Shown: piece after piece, positions 34,094 through 43,769 of the stretch
How positions within the stretch are numbered: the stretch's first letter is position 1
Layout of the letters: each line of letters starts with the position of its first letter
Assembly: GCF_014641615.1 (NCBI RefSeq)
Contig: NZ_BMIB01000003.1
Location: forward strand, 62,001-126,000
DNA from: Filimonas zeae
Lineage (GTDB): Bacteria; Bacteroidota; Bacteroidia; Chitinophagales; Chitinophagaceae
Length of the DNA stretch: 64,000 bases
Direction of reading: 5' to 3'
The notes under the pieces: generated by a model
Told to the model about the DNA's origin: nothing
Databases searched by the model: none
Seen by the model: the letters and a program-made list of their open reading frames with translations, nothing else
Translations under genes and position numbers: made by a program

Positions 34094-35602
34094 ATGCCAG
34101 AAACATTGATGACGCCCGGGGTCTATATCAAAGAAGAAAACGCCTTCCCCGGATCAGCCGTTGCAGTGGCGACAGCTGTTCCGGTATTTATCGGTTACAC
34201 CGAAAGGGCCGTTCGGTTTGGTAAAAGCCTGCTGCGTAAACCCACTAAAATAACCTCGTTTGCAGAGTATGTAGAAATGTTCGGCGGCGCGTTTAAAGCA
34301 AAGTTTACCATTGCTGATGCTGACCCTGCCTTACCACAGGAAACTTTTCTGTTAAATAATAAAGAGTCTATACTAAAAGTAAAAGACAACAACAGTCTTT
34401 ATTTCTATAACAGCATCCGTTTGTTTTATGCCAATGGTGGTGCTGAATGTTACATACTTTCTGTAGGCACTTATGGTGGCAGTGCAGACGGCCTGGAAGT
34501 AAAGATGAGCGATTTTATTGGCGATGATAAAACGCCGAATGTATTTAGTGAGATACTGGAAAAAGAGCAGGAGCCTACGCTGGTAGTACTTCCTGATATT
34601 GTTGCCCTGGGAGAAGCTGCTTACGACCTGTACAAACAGGTGCTGATGCATTGTGCCAAGGTGCAAAGCCGCTTTGGTATTTTTGATGTGGCATATCAGG
34701 CGCCCGGCAAAACTATTGATGATGTTGTATCGGGCTTCCGCAACGGCATAGGAAATGCTTTTTTGAATTACGGTTCCGTATACTACCCCTGGTTAAAAAC
34801 CTCTGTAATACAGCCTACAGAGCTGGATTTTGAAAACTTTGATGACACTGTTGATCTGTCAACCGTGCTTCCGGAGCCCCTGGCACAGGATGTAATTAAA
34901 AAATACAAGGAACTGAAACCAGAAGAGCAGGATGCCGTAGCTAAGAAAAACTACCATCAGAGCCTGAAAGCAGCCAGTATTACCTATGTGCATCTGCTGG
35001 ATGAAATACGCTCGCAGCTGAACGAGTTGCCGCCTTCTTCTGCTATGGCAGGCATATATACCCTGGTAGATACCAGCCGCGGCGTATGGAAAGCACCCGC
35101 CAACGTATCGTTAAGCATGGTAAATGCACCGGCTGTAAACGTATCTGCCCAGCAGCAGCAATCGCTGAACGTAGATGTAATGGCAGGTTTATCTGTAAAC
35201 GTTATCCGGCCTTTTCCTGGTGTAGGTACCCTGGTATGGGGCGCCAGAACACTGGATGGCAACAGCCAGGACTGGCGTTATATTAACGTACGCCGTACGC
35301 TGATTATGATTGAGCAGAGTTTAAAGCTGGCTACACGCGCTTATGTGTTTGAGCCCAATACTTCTGCCACCTGGATTACGATCAGCAGTATGTTTAACAA
35401 CTTCCTGTATAACCTGTGGACGCAGGGTGCCCTGGTAGGTGCGAGTCCTGACCAGGCGTACAGCGTATCTATTGGCCTGGGTGCTACCATGACGCCGAAT
35501 GATATTCTGGATGGTATTATGCGCGTAACAGTGAAGCTGGCTATTTCACGTCCGGCTGAATTTATCGTACTCACCTTCCAGCAGCAGCAACAACAATCTT
35601 AA
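34094..35602 (+). CDS. eCIS contractile tail sheath (Afp2-4-like)
   Basis: A 502-residue sheath subunit. The N-terminus, PETLMTPGVYIKEENAFPGS, is the conserved extended arm of phage-type sheath proteins. The C-terminal domain contains GTLVWGARTLDGNSQDWRYINVRR (about 377), the family hallmark, followed by EQSLKLATRAYVFEPN and WTQGALVGASPDQAYSVSIG. The middle (about 140-300) is a variable surface domain. It contracts to drive the inner tube. Only one sheath gene is present where Afp has three. The tube gene starts 37 bp later. Confidence 0.95.
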   Translation: MPETLMTPGVYIKEENAFPGSAVAVATAVPVFIGYTERAVRFGKSLLRKPTKITSFAEYVEMFGGAFKAKFTIADADPALPQETFLLNNKESILKVKDNNSLYFYNSIRLFYANGGAECYILSVGTYGGSADGLEVKMSDFIGDDKTPNVFSEILEKEQEPTLVVLPDIVALGEAAYDLYKQVLMHCAKVQSRFGIFDVAYQAPGKTIDDVVSGFRNGIGNAFLNYGSVYYPWLKTSVIQPTELDFENFDDTVDLSTVLPEPLAQDVIKKYKELKPEEQDAVAKKNYHQSLKAASITYVHLLDEIRSQLNELPPSSAMAGIYTLVDTSRGVWKAPANVSLSMVNAPAVNVSAQQQQSLNVDVMAGLSVNVIRPFPGVGTLVWGARTLDGNSQDWRYINVRRTLIMIEQSLKLATRAYVFEPNTSATWITISSMFNNFLYNLWTQGALVGASPDQAYSVSIGLGATMTPNDILDGIMRVTVKLAISRPAEFIVLTFQQQQQQS

Positions 35603-35639
35603 TCTTCATCCTTTTCATCATTTATAAAACATATGTTTT

Positions 35640-36098
35640 ATGGCAGATAGCAACGGCTCAGCCCAATCCACTATATGGCCTTTGGTACGATTTCAGTTTT
35701 CTATTAAAATAGGCAGCGATGAAATTCTGTTCCAGGAAGTAACAGGCCTCAGTTCTGAAACACAGGTTATTGAATACCGTGTAGGCAATAGCCAGTCATA
35801 CACCGCCATTAAAATGCCGGGTATTAAAAAGTTTGGTAACGTAACCCTGAAGAAGGGCATTTTTCAAACCGATACCAAGCTGTGGACTATGTATAACGCT
35901 ATTAAAATGAACACGATTGCGCGCCAGACGGTGGTAATAAACCTGCTGGACGAATCGAACAAAGCGGCGATGACATGGAACCTTACCAATGCTTTTCCGT
36001 GTAAGATGACGGTTACAGATATGAAAGCCGATGCCAACGAAGCTGCGGTGGAAACCATGGAGCTGGCGCACGAAGGCTTTACACTGGCAACCAGCTAA
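35640..36098 (+). CDS. eCIS inner tube protein 1 (Afp1-like, gp19 family)
   Basis: A 152-residue Hcp-fold tube subunit. Typical signs are the strand LVRFQFSIKIGSDEILFQEVTGLSSETQ, KMPGIKKFGNVTLKKGIF, and TWNLTNAFPCKMTVTDMKADANEAAVETMELAHEG. It stacks as hexamer rings to form the lumen that carries cargo. It is followed one base later by a second tube gene. Confidence 0.94.
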   Translation: MADSNGSAQSTIWPLVRFQFSIKIGSDEILFQEVTGLSSETQVIEYRVGNSQSYTAIKMPGIKKFGNVTLKKGIFQTDTKLWTMYNAIKMNTIARQTVVINLLDESNKAAMTWNLTNAFPCKMTVTDMKADANEAAVETMELAHEGFTLATS

Positions 36099-36099
36099 T

Positions 36100-36549
36100 A
36101 TGGCAGTAAGCTTTCCGTATGGCATGCCACGCGCGTTCATGTTCAACGTAACAGTGGGCGATTTTGCGGGCGAGGGTGAATGCAGCTTTCAGGATGTAAG
36201 CGGATTAAACGTAACACTCGGCACCGAAGAGGTGAAGGAGGGGGGCGTTAACAACTTTACTTACAAACTGCCCGGAAGGGCTAAATATGATAACCTGGTA
36301 TTGAAGCGGGGACTTATTACAGGGTCCCCCATCATTACCTGGGTAAATGATGCGGTAAGCAATTTTGTGTTCAGACCCAAGCTGGTAAAAGTGCAGCTGA
36401 TAGATCCGGAACAAACGCCGATAATCACCTGGTCGTTATACAACGCCTATCCGGTATCTATTAAGATGTCGGAGTTGAAAGCGATGGACAATGCACTGGC
36501 GATAGAAACGCTGGAGCTGGCTTATAACTTTTTCAGAAGAACCAATTAA
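36100..36549 (+). CDS. eCIS tube protein 2 (Afp5-like)
   Basis: A 149-residue homologue of the preceding tube protein: MFNVTVGDFAGEGECSFQDVSGLNVT, LPGRAKYDNLVLKRG and TWSLYNAYPVSIKMSELKAM. In Afp/PVC the second tube protein forms the layer joining the tube to the baseplate spike. Its ATG is 1 bp after the preceding TAA, which settles the start; a longer frame runs into the first tube gene. Confidence 0.93.
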   Translation: MAVSFPYGMPRAFMFNVTVGDFAGEGECSFQDVSGLNVTLGTEEVKEGGVNNFTYKLPGRAKYDNLVLKRGLITGSPIITWVNDAVSNFVFRPKLVKVQLIDPEQTPIITWSLYNAYPVSIKMSELKAMDNALAIETLELAYNFFRRTN

Positions 36550-36560
36550 ACAGAGGATGT

Positions 36561-36725
36561 ATGCCGCTGGAGATAAGAGAACTGGTGATTAAGGTAACGG
36601 TGGAGGAGAAATCCGGCAAACCGGAGGCGGATGTCGAGCATACGCTGCAGACGCTGAAAGCGCAGGTGGTAAACGAATGCCTGGAGAAAATAGTACGAAA
36701 ACTGGAAAACGCATCGCAGCGATAA
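36561..36725 (+). CDS. Small eCIS protein, DUF5908 (Afp6-like)
   Basis: A 54-residue protein beginning MPLEIRELVIKVTVEEKSGK. A short peptide starting MPxEIRELxIKxxV in this position of the operon is the Afp6/Pvc6 signature (DUF5908). The rest is helical with EKIVRKLE. The gene has an AGAGGA-type Shine-Dalgarno 6 bp before the ATG and ends 6 bp before the LysM gene. It is shorter than the usual gene-length cutoff. Its role in the particle is not established. Confidence 0.8.
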   Translation: MPLEIRELVIKVTVEEKSGKPEADVEHTLQTLKAQVVNECLEKIVRKLENASQR

Positions 36726-36731
36726 CTGATT

Positions 36732-37397
36732 ATGGCATTGGTGAAACTTTTGTTGGAGAGTTACGATACTCCTTCATGCAACGGCACATTACTGGGTTCT
36801 ATTGAAGCGCTGGTAAACCCCGAAAACTATTCTGAAAAGTACTCGGTGGGGTACAGCACGTTCAGAACAATTAATAATCCCGCGGGTACGCTGGTTTTTT
36901 CCAGTATGAACAGTGGGGGGCTGGTTTTAAAAAATCTGATGGTAGACGGCACCGGCATTATTCCGCTTACGGGTGCGGGTAATGTACAGGACTATCTGAA
37001 CAAGCTGGCGAAAGTGGTATACCAGTACAATGGCACCCTGCACTCGCCGCCTTATGTAAAGGTTACCTGGGGTACGCTTACTTTTAAAGGGGTATGTACA
37101 GAGTTTAACACGAATTATACCATGTTCCGGCCAGATGGTACCGCATTGCGGGCCACGGTGGACATAACGTTCAAATCTACAGTGGACCCCAAAACAAAGG
37201 GGCAGGAGGCGGCCAACAGCTCGCCCGATCTTACGCATATGCGCTTGGTAAGGGCAGGGGATACGCTGCCGCTGATGTGTTACCAGATATATGGCGATAG
37301 CAGCTATTATCTGGAAATAGCGCGTTATAATAAACTGAATAATGTATATCAGCTGAAGCCCGGAACGCAACTGTATTTTCCGCCCTTAAAAAAATAG
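36732..37397 (+). CDS. eCIS LysM-domain baseplate adaptor (Afp7-like)
   Basis: A 221-residue protein. The N-terminal 150 residues (LVNPENYSEKYSVGY; NNPAGTLVFSSM) are the CIS tube-initiator domain. The C-terminal 55 residues form a LysM motif (HMRLVRAGDTLPLMCYQIYG...NNVYQLKPGTQLYFPPLKK). In Afp it joins the tube to the spike. The next gene starts 3 bp after its stop. It corresponds to phage gp53-type LysM adaptors. Confidence 0.92.
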   Translation: MALVKLLLESYDTPSCNGTLLGSIEALVNPENYSEKYSVGYSTFRTINNPAGTLVFSSMNSGGLVLKNLMVDGTGIIPLTGAGNVQDYLNKLAKVVYQYNGTLHSPPYVKVTWGTLTFKGVCTEFNTNYTMFRPDGTALRATVDITFKSTVDPKTKGQEAANSSPDLTHMRLVRAGDTLPLMCYQIYGDSSYYLEIARYNKLNNVYQLKPGTQLYFPPLKK

Positions 37398-37400
37398 CTT

Positions 37401-39200
37401 ATGCCCAGTTATGCAGGACAGAATGTGGATGTGCCTTCTTTACGCTATACGATTACGGTTAACGGAAAAGCAATTGACGATTCGCTGGAAATCAGTTTTA
37501 TAAAGGTGGCGCATGAGGTAAATAAAATTTCCTATGCAGAAGTAATACTGTCGGGCCCGGCTGCGGCTGACGGCTCTTCTATTTCATTCAGCGACTCAGA
37601 TACTTTTACGCCGGGTAATGCTATTGTTATTTCTGCTGCCTATGGTGATGACCAGCAAACGGCTTTATTTACCGGGGTTATTGTAAAGCATGGGCTGGAT
37701 ATGAACCCGGATAGTACCATTAACCTGAAACTGCTTTGCAAACATGCGGCAGTAAGCATGACGTTTGGACGTAAGGAGCAGTTGTTTGGGCAGCAGACAG
37801 ACAGTGATATTATTACGGCCATTTGTGGCACCTATGGTTTATCGGTAACGGTAACCAGCACCAGTTTTAAAAACGAGATGTTTTTTCAGAAGCTGGCTAC
37901 AGACTGGGATGTGGTATTATCAAGAGCAGAGTTTAACGGCATGCTGATTTTTCTGGACGGCGATTCGCCGGTAATAAAAGCACCTGATTTTAGTGGCAGT
38001 CCGGTACTGGCGGTGGCACCTGGTGGTGGCCTGCTGAATTTTCAGAGCGAACTGAATGCCGAAAAGCAGGCACCGACTATACAGGCAAGTGCGTGGGATG
38101 TAAAAAATCTGGCCTTGCAGAATGCGAATGCCAAAGAGCCTACGCTGGGTAGTCAGGGGAGTGTTACTGCCAAAACGCTGTCGGGAAAATTAAGTCAGAC
38201 ACAACTGATGTTAACGGCGGGTACGCCTATGGCAACTGCTGAATTACAGGCATGGGCCGATAATTATCTGTTTCGTATGCGCATGGCTGCGTTGAAGGGT
38301 ACGGTTTCTTTTATTGGTTCTGCCCTGGTTAAAACAGGCACTGTTATTCAGTTAGAGGGTATGGGTACCAAGTTTAACGGAAATGCTTATGTAACCTCCG
38401 TTACGCATGAACTGGAAGATGGGGTATGGAAAACTACTGCCGGTTTTGGGCTGGATAGCAAGCCGGTGAGCCAGCAACCGGATTATTCTTATGTATCAGC
38501 TACCGGGCAGGTGCCTTCTATACAGGGCTTGCAGGTAGGCACGGTAAAACAACTGGCCAGCGATCCGCAATCGTTATACCGCATACTGGTTACCCTGCCC
38601 AGCAATGCCGCTACCGTAGGGGCTGTGTGGGCGCGGTACGCTAATTTTTACGGCACGGCGGGTGCAGGCCTGGGTTTTTTGCCGGAGGTGGGTGATGAGG
38701 TAATAGTAGGGTTTATTGAAGGTGATCCGCGTTACCCCGTAATACTGGGTTCGTTGTATGGCAGCGCGAAAGCCAGCCCTAACCAGGCTTCTGATGAAAA
38801 GAATAACCTGAAAATGCTGAGCACACGTAGCCAGCTGATGATGCAGTTTGACGATGATAAAAAAGTAATTACCATCAGTACCCCTGGTGGTAACAGCATT
38901 ACCATCAGCGATGATGGTAAAAGTATTGCCATAGCCGATCAGAACAGTAACAGTATTAAAATGTCTTCCTCCGGTGTTGAAATCAGCAGCAACAGTGATG
39001 TATCTATCACTGCCAAAGGCGGCATTACACTCACTGCCAATACTTCTGTAAGCATTACCGCCAAGCAGGATGTAGAGGCAAACGGATTGAATGTTACCTG
39101 TTCGGCCAAAATGGGTTTTACCGCCAAAGGCACCGCCTCGGCGGAAGTGTCGGCATCGGGCCAGACCACTATTAAAGGTGCTATGGTGATGATTAATTAA
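37401..39200 (+). CDS. eCIS VgrG/gp27-gp5-like central spike (Afp8-like)
   Basis: A 599-residue spike protein. The first ~360 residues are the gp27-like hub (YAEVILSGPAAADGS; FGRKEQLFGQQTDSDIITAICG). A gp5-like OB-fold follows (about 385-455; GTVKQLASDPQSLYRILVTL, WARYANFYG...LGFLPEVGDEVIVGF). The C-terminal ~125 residues are an imperfect repeat of strands (NSITISDDGKSIAIAD, VSITAKGGITLTANTS), the triple-stranded beta-helix needle. No extra effector domain follows. PAAR is encoded 19 bp downstream. Confidence 0.94.
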   Translation: MPSYAGQNVDVPSLRYTITVNGKAIDDSLEISFIKVAHEVNKISYAEVILSGPAAADGSSISFSDSDTFTPGNAIVISAAYGDDQQTALFTGVIVKHGLDMNPDSTINLKLLCKHAAVSMTFGRKEQLFGQQTDSDIITAICGTYGLSVTVTSTSFKNEMFFQKLATDWDVVLSRAEFNGMLIFLDGDSPVIKAPDFSGSPVLAVAPGGGLLNFQSELNAEKQAPTIQASAWDVKNLALQNANAKEPTLGSQGSVTAKTLSGKLSQTQLMLTAGTPMATAELQAWADNYLFRMRMAALKGTVSFIGSALVKTGTVIQLEGMGTKFNGNAYVTSVTHELEDGVWKTTAGFGLDSKPVSQQPDYSYVSATGQVPSIQGLQVGTVKQLASDPQSLYRILVTLPSNAATVGAVWARYANFYGTAGAGLGFLPEVGDEVIVGFIEGDPRYPVILGSLYGSAKASPNQASDEKNNLKMLSTRSQLMMQFDDDKKVITISTPGGNSITISDDGKSIAIADQNSNSIKMSSSGVEISSNSDVSITAKGGITLTANTSVSITAKQDVEANGLNVTCSAKMGFTAKGTASAEVSASGQTTIKGAMVMIN

Positions 39201-39219
39201 CAGGTATAAACAACAGGAT

Positions 39220-39516
39220 ATGTTAGCAGCAAGACTTACAGATATGCATACCTGCCCTATGGTAACGCCGGGCCTTCCACCAATACCACATGTAGGCGGG
39301 CCTGTAACCGGCCCCGGTGCGCCTACGGTTTTAATAGGCAAGCTACCGGCAGCAGTAATGGGCGATATGTGTGTATGCGTAGGCCCACCGGATTCTATTA
39401 TTAAGGGATCGGCCACGGTAATGATCTGCGGCAAACCCGCTGCCCGTATGGGAGATAGTACGGCACATGGCGGTGTAATTGTACTGGGTTGCCCCACGGT
39501 AATGATAGGAGGGTAA
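39220..39516 (+). CDS. PAAR-repeat spike tip (Afp10-like)
   Basis: A 98-residue protein consisting of the PAAR fold alone: AARLTDMHTCPM, then the PxxPHVGGPV and PTVLIGKLPAAVMGD repeats with His and Cys residues positioned to bind zinc (DMHTCP, DMCVC, GDSTAHGG). It sharpens the spike tip. There is no C-terminal toxin extension. It overlaps none of its neighbours; the gp25-like gene begins 5 bp later. Confidence 0.93.
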   Translation: MLAARLTDMHTCPMVTPGLPPIPHVGGPVTGPGAPTVLIGKLPAAVMGDMCVCVGPPDSIIKGSATVMICGKPAARMGDSTAHGGVIVLGCPTVMIGG

Positions 39517-39521
39517 GCAGG

Positions 39522-39938
39522 ATGGAAGAACAAAAATCATTTTTAGGAAGGGGCTGGAGCTTTCCGCCTGCTTTTGACCGGGTTAGCAGTACGGTGCATA
39601 TGGTATCGGAACTGGAAGATATTATGCAGAGCATACGTATTATTCTGGGAACGGTGCCTGGCGAACGTGTGATGCAGCCTGAGTTTGGCTGTGCCTTAAG
39701 ACGCATGGTGTTTGAGCGGGTAGATGCCATGTTTGTAAATCAGCTGAATGATATTGTACGCATGGCGTTGCTGAATTTTGAACCCCGGATTAAGTTTCTG
39801 GGTGCGGAGGTAATGGAAGAACAGGCGGAGAAAGGGCGTGTGGTGGTAGATATTAGTTTTATGGTAATTATTACCAATACCCGGCACAACATTGTGTATC
39901 CGTTTTATTTTCTGGAAGGAACGAACTTATCTGAATAA
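39522..39938 (+). CDS. eCIS gp25/GpW-like baseplate protein (Afp9-like)
   Basis: A 138-residue protein with the gp25 fold: FLGRGWSFPPAFDRV, then EDIMQSIRIILGTVPGERVM and QPEFGCALRRMVFERVD, the EPR-like region that initiates sheath assembly (here GERVMQPEFG). ATG 39522 is chosen because the upstream in-frame Met at 39489 overlaps the PAAR gene. Confidence 0.92.
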   Translation: MEEQKSFLGRGWSFPPAFDRVSSTVHMVSELEDIMQSIRIILGTVPGERVMQPEFGCALRRMVFERVDAMFVNQLNDIVRMALLNFEPRIKFLGAEVMEEQAEKGRVVVDISFMVIITNTRHNIVYPFYFLEGTNLSE

Positions 39939-39952
39939 CTGTTTAGCGGTAC

Positions 39953-42900
39953 ATGAGCCTGCATGCAAATACGGATTTACGCGACGGTCTGAGTCAAACA
40001 GAGCGGTTTCCGCGTGCCCTGCATCCGGCTTACTTCAAACCTGACGAAAGAGACAGCGGGCAACTGCTGAACTTTACCATAGCCCTGGCGGGGCAGTTTA
40101 ATTACTACAACATTCATAACAGGCCAGACGGCACCTGGGAGGAGTTTTTTGACCTGGACATGGATGTGCTGTTTACGCTGATTGCGCGTATTGACCTGAA
40201 ATCATCGCTGCGTGATTACGATTTATTACAGGAAGCACTGTTACAGGCCGATACTCCGGAAGAACTGGTACAGGCGCTGAATGAGCAGCTGGATTATTTT
40301 TTTACCGCACTGGATATACTGGTGAAAACGCGCGTTAAAAGTACGCATGCACGTAATAATACGCAGGTATCACCGGTAGCCACCATAACGGCCGACTGTT
40401 ATAATTTAAGCGCAAAGTTTATTGAATATTACAGCCAGATAAAAGTGATGCTGCCCAACGTAAAAACGTTGAACGTAGCAGCGCTGTTACCGGGCGAAAT
40501 GCATTTTCCGCTGGTAGAAACAGAGAACCTGCTGGCGTATCCCACACAGCAAAAAGCGGCAGCGGGTATTTATAAAGTATTCGGGCTGCTTTTTTCAGAA
40601 CTGCGCCAGAAGTACAGCCAGCTGATAGCTGCAGCACGCTATTATCTGCAACACCAGGAAAAAGACCGGCAATACGATCCGCATCTGGGATTGTTTATGG
40701 CTTTTCTGGAATTGTATGGCGATCTGCAGCAGCAGATGAACCGCATTACCCAGCGCCACCTGGATTTTTATTACCAGCAGATACTGGGCATGGAAAGGCG
40801 CAGGGCTGTGCCTGACCAGGTGCATATTGTATGCGAGCCGGGTAAGCAGGTAAGCCAGTACATACTGCCTGCCGGTGAACAGCTACTGGCAGAGCCTGTA
40901 GCAGGCCAGCCGCTGATTTACCAGACAGACAGTGATGCGTTTATTGGCCGTGCAGTAATTAAAGAACTGAAAACCGGTTTTATAAGCCGGCAGGTACAGT
41001 TTGAAGCTGGTAGTAATTATAACTGCCGGCCGGTAGAAGAAGTAAAAGTATACAAGGGTAATTATCCCGTACCGGATGCCGCGGGTTACAGCAAGGGTAC
41101 GGCTATTGTTAGCCCATGGCCGCTGATGGGCGAAGAGCAGTCTGGCTTTTCTCAGAACCAGCGTACCATGGAAGATGCCTCGCCGGGTTTTGTATTGGGT
41201 TCGCCTTTGTTGTATGTTAGAGATGGTTTCAGAAACATACAGCTGAAATTTTATATACCCCGGCCTTCCTTTCTGTACTTTACAGATTATGTACAGAACT
41301 TTTCGGTAATTACCGGTAACAGCGAAGCGTATACTACCTATCAGCTGTTAAACCGGGCGTTTTATATATCTATAACCGGTGATGAAGGGTGGATTGGTGT
41401 AGAAAAATACAGTTTCCGTTTAAACAATACAGATGAGGCTAATCCCTATCTGGAGCTTACTTTTAAACTGTCTTCCACCGATGTACCTGTAGGCTTATAC
41501 CAGCCGTTGGTGCATGGAGATAATTACGCGGTAAGCACCCCGGCGGTAAAAATTGAAATTAATAACAATGCCTTTCACAATGCGTTTGGCTACCTGCGCA
41601 ATATGGAGATTACCCGCATTTCTATTGTGGTGGATGTGGAAGGAGCGCGGGGGCTGCAATTACAGAATAACCTGGGGCCGGTGAGTATAGATACGCCTTT
41701 TCAGGCCTTTGGCCCTGTGCCTGCTACCGGTAGTTATCTGGATATAAAGAATACAAATATTTTTAACCGTTTTACACGCAGCTTCGATATTAATATTGAA
41801 TGGTTTGACCTGCCTTCGATGGCGGGAGGGTTTGAAACCTATTTTCAGGGCTACCAGAATCATACCCGTAACGAAAGTTTTACCGCCAACATTACACCGG
41901 TAGAAAACGGTAAATCGCTAACACCCCTTCCTGCCCAAACGGGCAAACACCTGTTTCAGACACGGAGAGATGAGAACAGCAGTGAATTGTTCCTTTGCCG
42001 GGAAACGGTGCTGGAAAACCTGGAAGGGCCGGGCTTTTCTTTTGGTAACCGGCCTTTGCTGGATAAGGAAGAAGAGCAGTCAGGCTTTTTCAGAGAAGGA
42101 GCGGTAAGGCTTGAGTTGACAGGCCCGGCAGATGCATTCGGGCACCGCCTGTACCCGGTATTGTTTCCGGCAGCTATTATGCACAATGCAAAGCGGTTTG
42201 TAAAAAAGGTTCCTATACCCGAACAGCCGTATATACCGGTAATTAAATCGGTAGAGGTAGATTACAGGCTGGAACATTCCGAGGTGCTGTATGGCAAGGG
42301 GCGCAAACAGGATGAGAGTTTTATTACCCTGATACACCTGTATCCGTTTGGGCAGGTAAAGGTATACCCCGATCTGGATGCAGATGACGTCACTTTTGTG
42401 CCGTATCTGGACAGGGAGCGTAACCTGCTGATTGGTTTACAGAACGTGAACCCCGGACAGCCGTTATCGTTTTTGTTTCAGTTACAGGAGATGAAGTACC
42501 ACCACACGGCGCATAGCGTGGAAGATGTGGAATGGAGCTATCTGAAAAACAACCGATGGGAGCAGATGAAACCGGCAGATGTGCTGAGCGACAGTACGCA
42601 TAATTTTATTGAATCGGGTATGGTGGTGTTACAGATGCCTGCGGAAATACCCACAGGTAATACCCTGCTGGGAGGCGATTGCTTTTGGCTGAAAGCTTCG
42701 GTAAACCGATCACAAAGTGCGGGGGCTAAAGTGCTGGGTTTGTTTGCGCATGTGGTAGCGGCTACGCGCCTGCAGGCAGATGAGGCCGGGCCTGTAAAGC
42801 GAAACACCTGGTTGCCGGCAGCCTCGGTAAAAGGGTTTGTGCAAAAGATTCCGGAGATAAACCAGGTATGGCAGTTGTTTGCCAGTACAGGAGGGCGGCA

Positions 42901-43759
42901 GGAAGAAACAAAGCAGCAATACTACCTGCGTGTGAGCGAGCGGCTAAGGCATAAAATGCGGCCGCGCACCAGCATGGATATATCGCAGATGATACTGGAT
43001 GCTTTTCCGGATATTCTGATGGTAAAGTGTATTGGTGCAGGCACAGAGAAGCAACTGGTGCTACCCATTATTAACATGCAGGTGGTAGTAATTCCACGGG
43101 AGCGGGAAGACGGGATATTTGTAAGCCGTCAGCCGGGTGTGAGCCTGGATATGCTGTATCGCATTAAGCAATATATCAGCGGTTCTCTTTCTCCCTTTGC
43201 TGCTGTTGAAGTAGGTAATCCGGTATATGAAAAGATAAAGATTGTATGCACCATTGCCATACGGAAAGATGGGGTGAATGCCAACGACGGCTATTACCTG
43301 AAAATGCTGAATGAAGATATCAGCCGTTTTATAAATCCCTGGCTGTATAATCAGAGGCAGGAAATTAAAATTGGCAGTAAGATTTATATACAGGATATAC
43401 TGGATGATATTAAGCGCAAGCCCTATGTGCAGTATATCACCGCTTTTTCGGTATTGCATTTTTTCAAAAGGCTGAACAGAACCACGGGCAGGTTTGATTC
43501 CGTTGTAGTGGATAGCGCACTGAACCCCGCTTTAAAATACATTGAAGCCTCCCGGGCAGATGCGGTGCTGATAGCGGCGGACAGTCATCTGGTAACCGTG
43601 GTAGGAGCGGCCGGTTATCAGGAGCCACGAGCCTCCGGCATCGGCGATTTTATTGCCGGAGATGAGCTGTCGGTATATGTAAGTATTGCAGCGGAAGAAA
43701 AGCCTCCACCACCGCCTGATGAGGAAGAAGATGAGTTCATAGATATTCATTTAGCTTAA
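39953..43759 (+). CDS. Large eCIS baseplate protein (Afp11-like)
   Basis: A 1268-residue cytoplasmic protein. The N-terminal half is helix-rich (FNYYNIHNRPDGTWEEFFDL, then a long coiled region to about 290). The C-terminal third contains FASTGGRQEETKQQYYLRVSE and the baseplate J/gp47-like block DGYYLKMLNEDISRFINPWL...IKIGSKIYIQDILDDIK. In Afp/PVC this protein builds the baseplate wedge. The C-terminus ends in a Pro/Glu/Asp-rich tail (EEKPPPPPDEEEDE). It sits 14 bp after the gp25-like gene and is larger than I expect for a minimal Afp11. Confidence 0.88.
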   Translation: MSLHANTDLRDGLSQTERFPRALHPAYFKPDERDSGQLLNFTIALAGQFNYYNIHNRPDGTWEEFFDLDMDVLFTLIARIDLKSSLRDYDLLQEALLQADTPEELVQALNEQLDYFFTALDILVKTRVKSTHARNNTQVSPVATITADCYNLSAKFIEYYSQIKVMLPNVKTLNVAALLPGEMHFPLVETENLLAYPTQQKAAAGIYKVFGLLFSELRQKYSQLIAAARYYLQHQEKDRQYDPHLGLFMAFLELYGDLQQQMNRITQRHLDFYYQQILGMERRRAVPDQVHIVCEPGKQVSQYILPAGEQLLAEPVAGQPLIYQTDSDAFIGRAVIKELKTGFISRQVQFEAGSNYNCRPVEEVKVYKGNYPVPDAAGYSKGTAIVSPWPLMGEEQSGFSQNQRTMEDASPGFVLGSPLLYVRDGFRNIQLKFYIPRPSFLYFTDYVQNFSVITGNSEAYTTYQLLNRAFYISITGDEGWIGVEKYSFRLNNTDEANPYLELTFKLSSTDVPVGLYQPLVHGDNYAVSTPAVKIEINNNAFHNAFGYLRNMEITRISIVVDVEGARGLQLQNNLGPVSIDTPFQAFGPVPATGSYLDIKNTNIFNRFTRSFDINIEWFDLPSMAGGFETYFQGYQNHTRNESFTANITPVENGKSLTPLPAQTGKHLFQTRRDENSSELFLCRETVLENLEGPGFSFGNRPLLDKEEEQSGFFREGAVRLELTGPADAFGHRLYPVLFPAAIMHNAKRFVKKVPIPEQPYIPVIKSVEVDYRLEHSEVLYGKGRKQDESFITLIHLYPFGQVKVYPDLDADDVTFVPYLDRERNLLIGLQNVNPGQPLSFLFQLQEMKYHHTAHSVEDVEWSYLKNNRWEQMKPADVLSDSTHNFIESGMVVLQMPAEIPTGNTLLGGDCFWLKASVNRSQSAGAKVLGLFAHVVAATRLQADEAGPVKRNTWLPAASVKGFVQKIPEINQVWQLFASTGGRQEETKQQYYLRVSERLRHKMRPRTSMDISQMILDAFPDILMVKCIGAGTEKQLVLPIINMQVVVIPREREDGIFVSRQPGVSLDMLYRIKQYISGSLSPFAAVEVGNPVYEKIKIVCTIAIRKDGVNANDGYYLKMLNEDISRFINPWLYNQRQEIKIGSKIYIQDILDDIKRKPYVQYITAFSVLHFFKRLNRTTGRFDSVVVDSALNPALKYIEASRADAVLIAADSHLVTVVGAAGYQEPRASGIGDFIAGDELSVYVSIAAEEKPPPPPDEEEDEFIDIHLA

Positions 43760-43769
43760 TTATAGTACT

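Noticed and set aside
39489..39521. Upstream start of the gp25-like gene
   Set aside because: It overlaps the end of the PAAR gene; the 39522 start matches the family N-terminus.
38574..39533. 319-residue minus-strand ORF opposite the spike and PAAR genes
   Set aside because: It is antisense to strongly supported eCIS genes, whose repetitive codons keep the opposite frame open.
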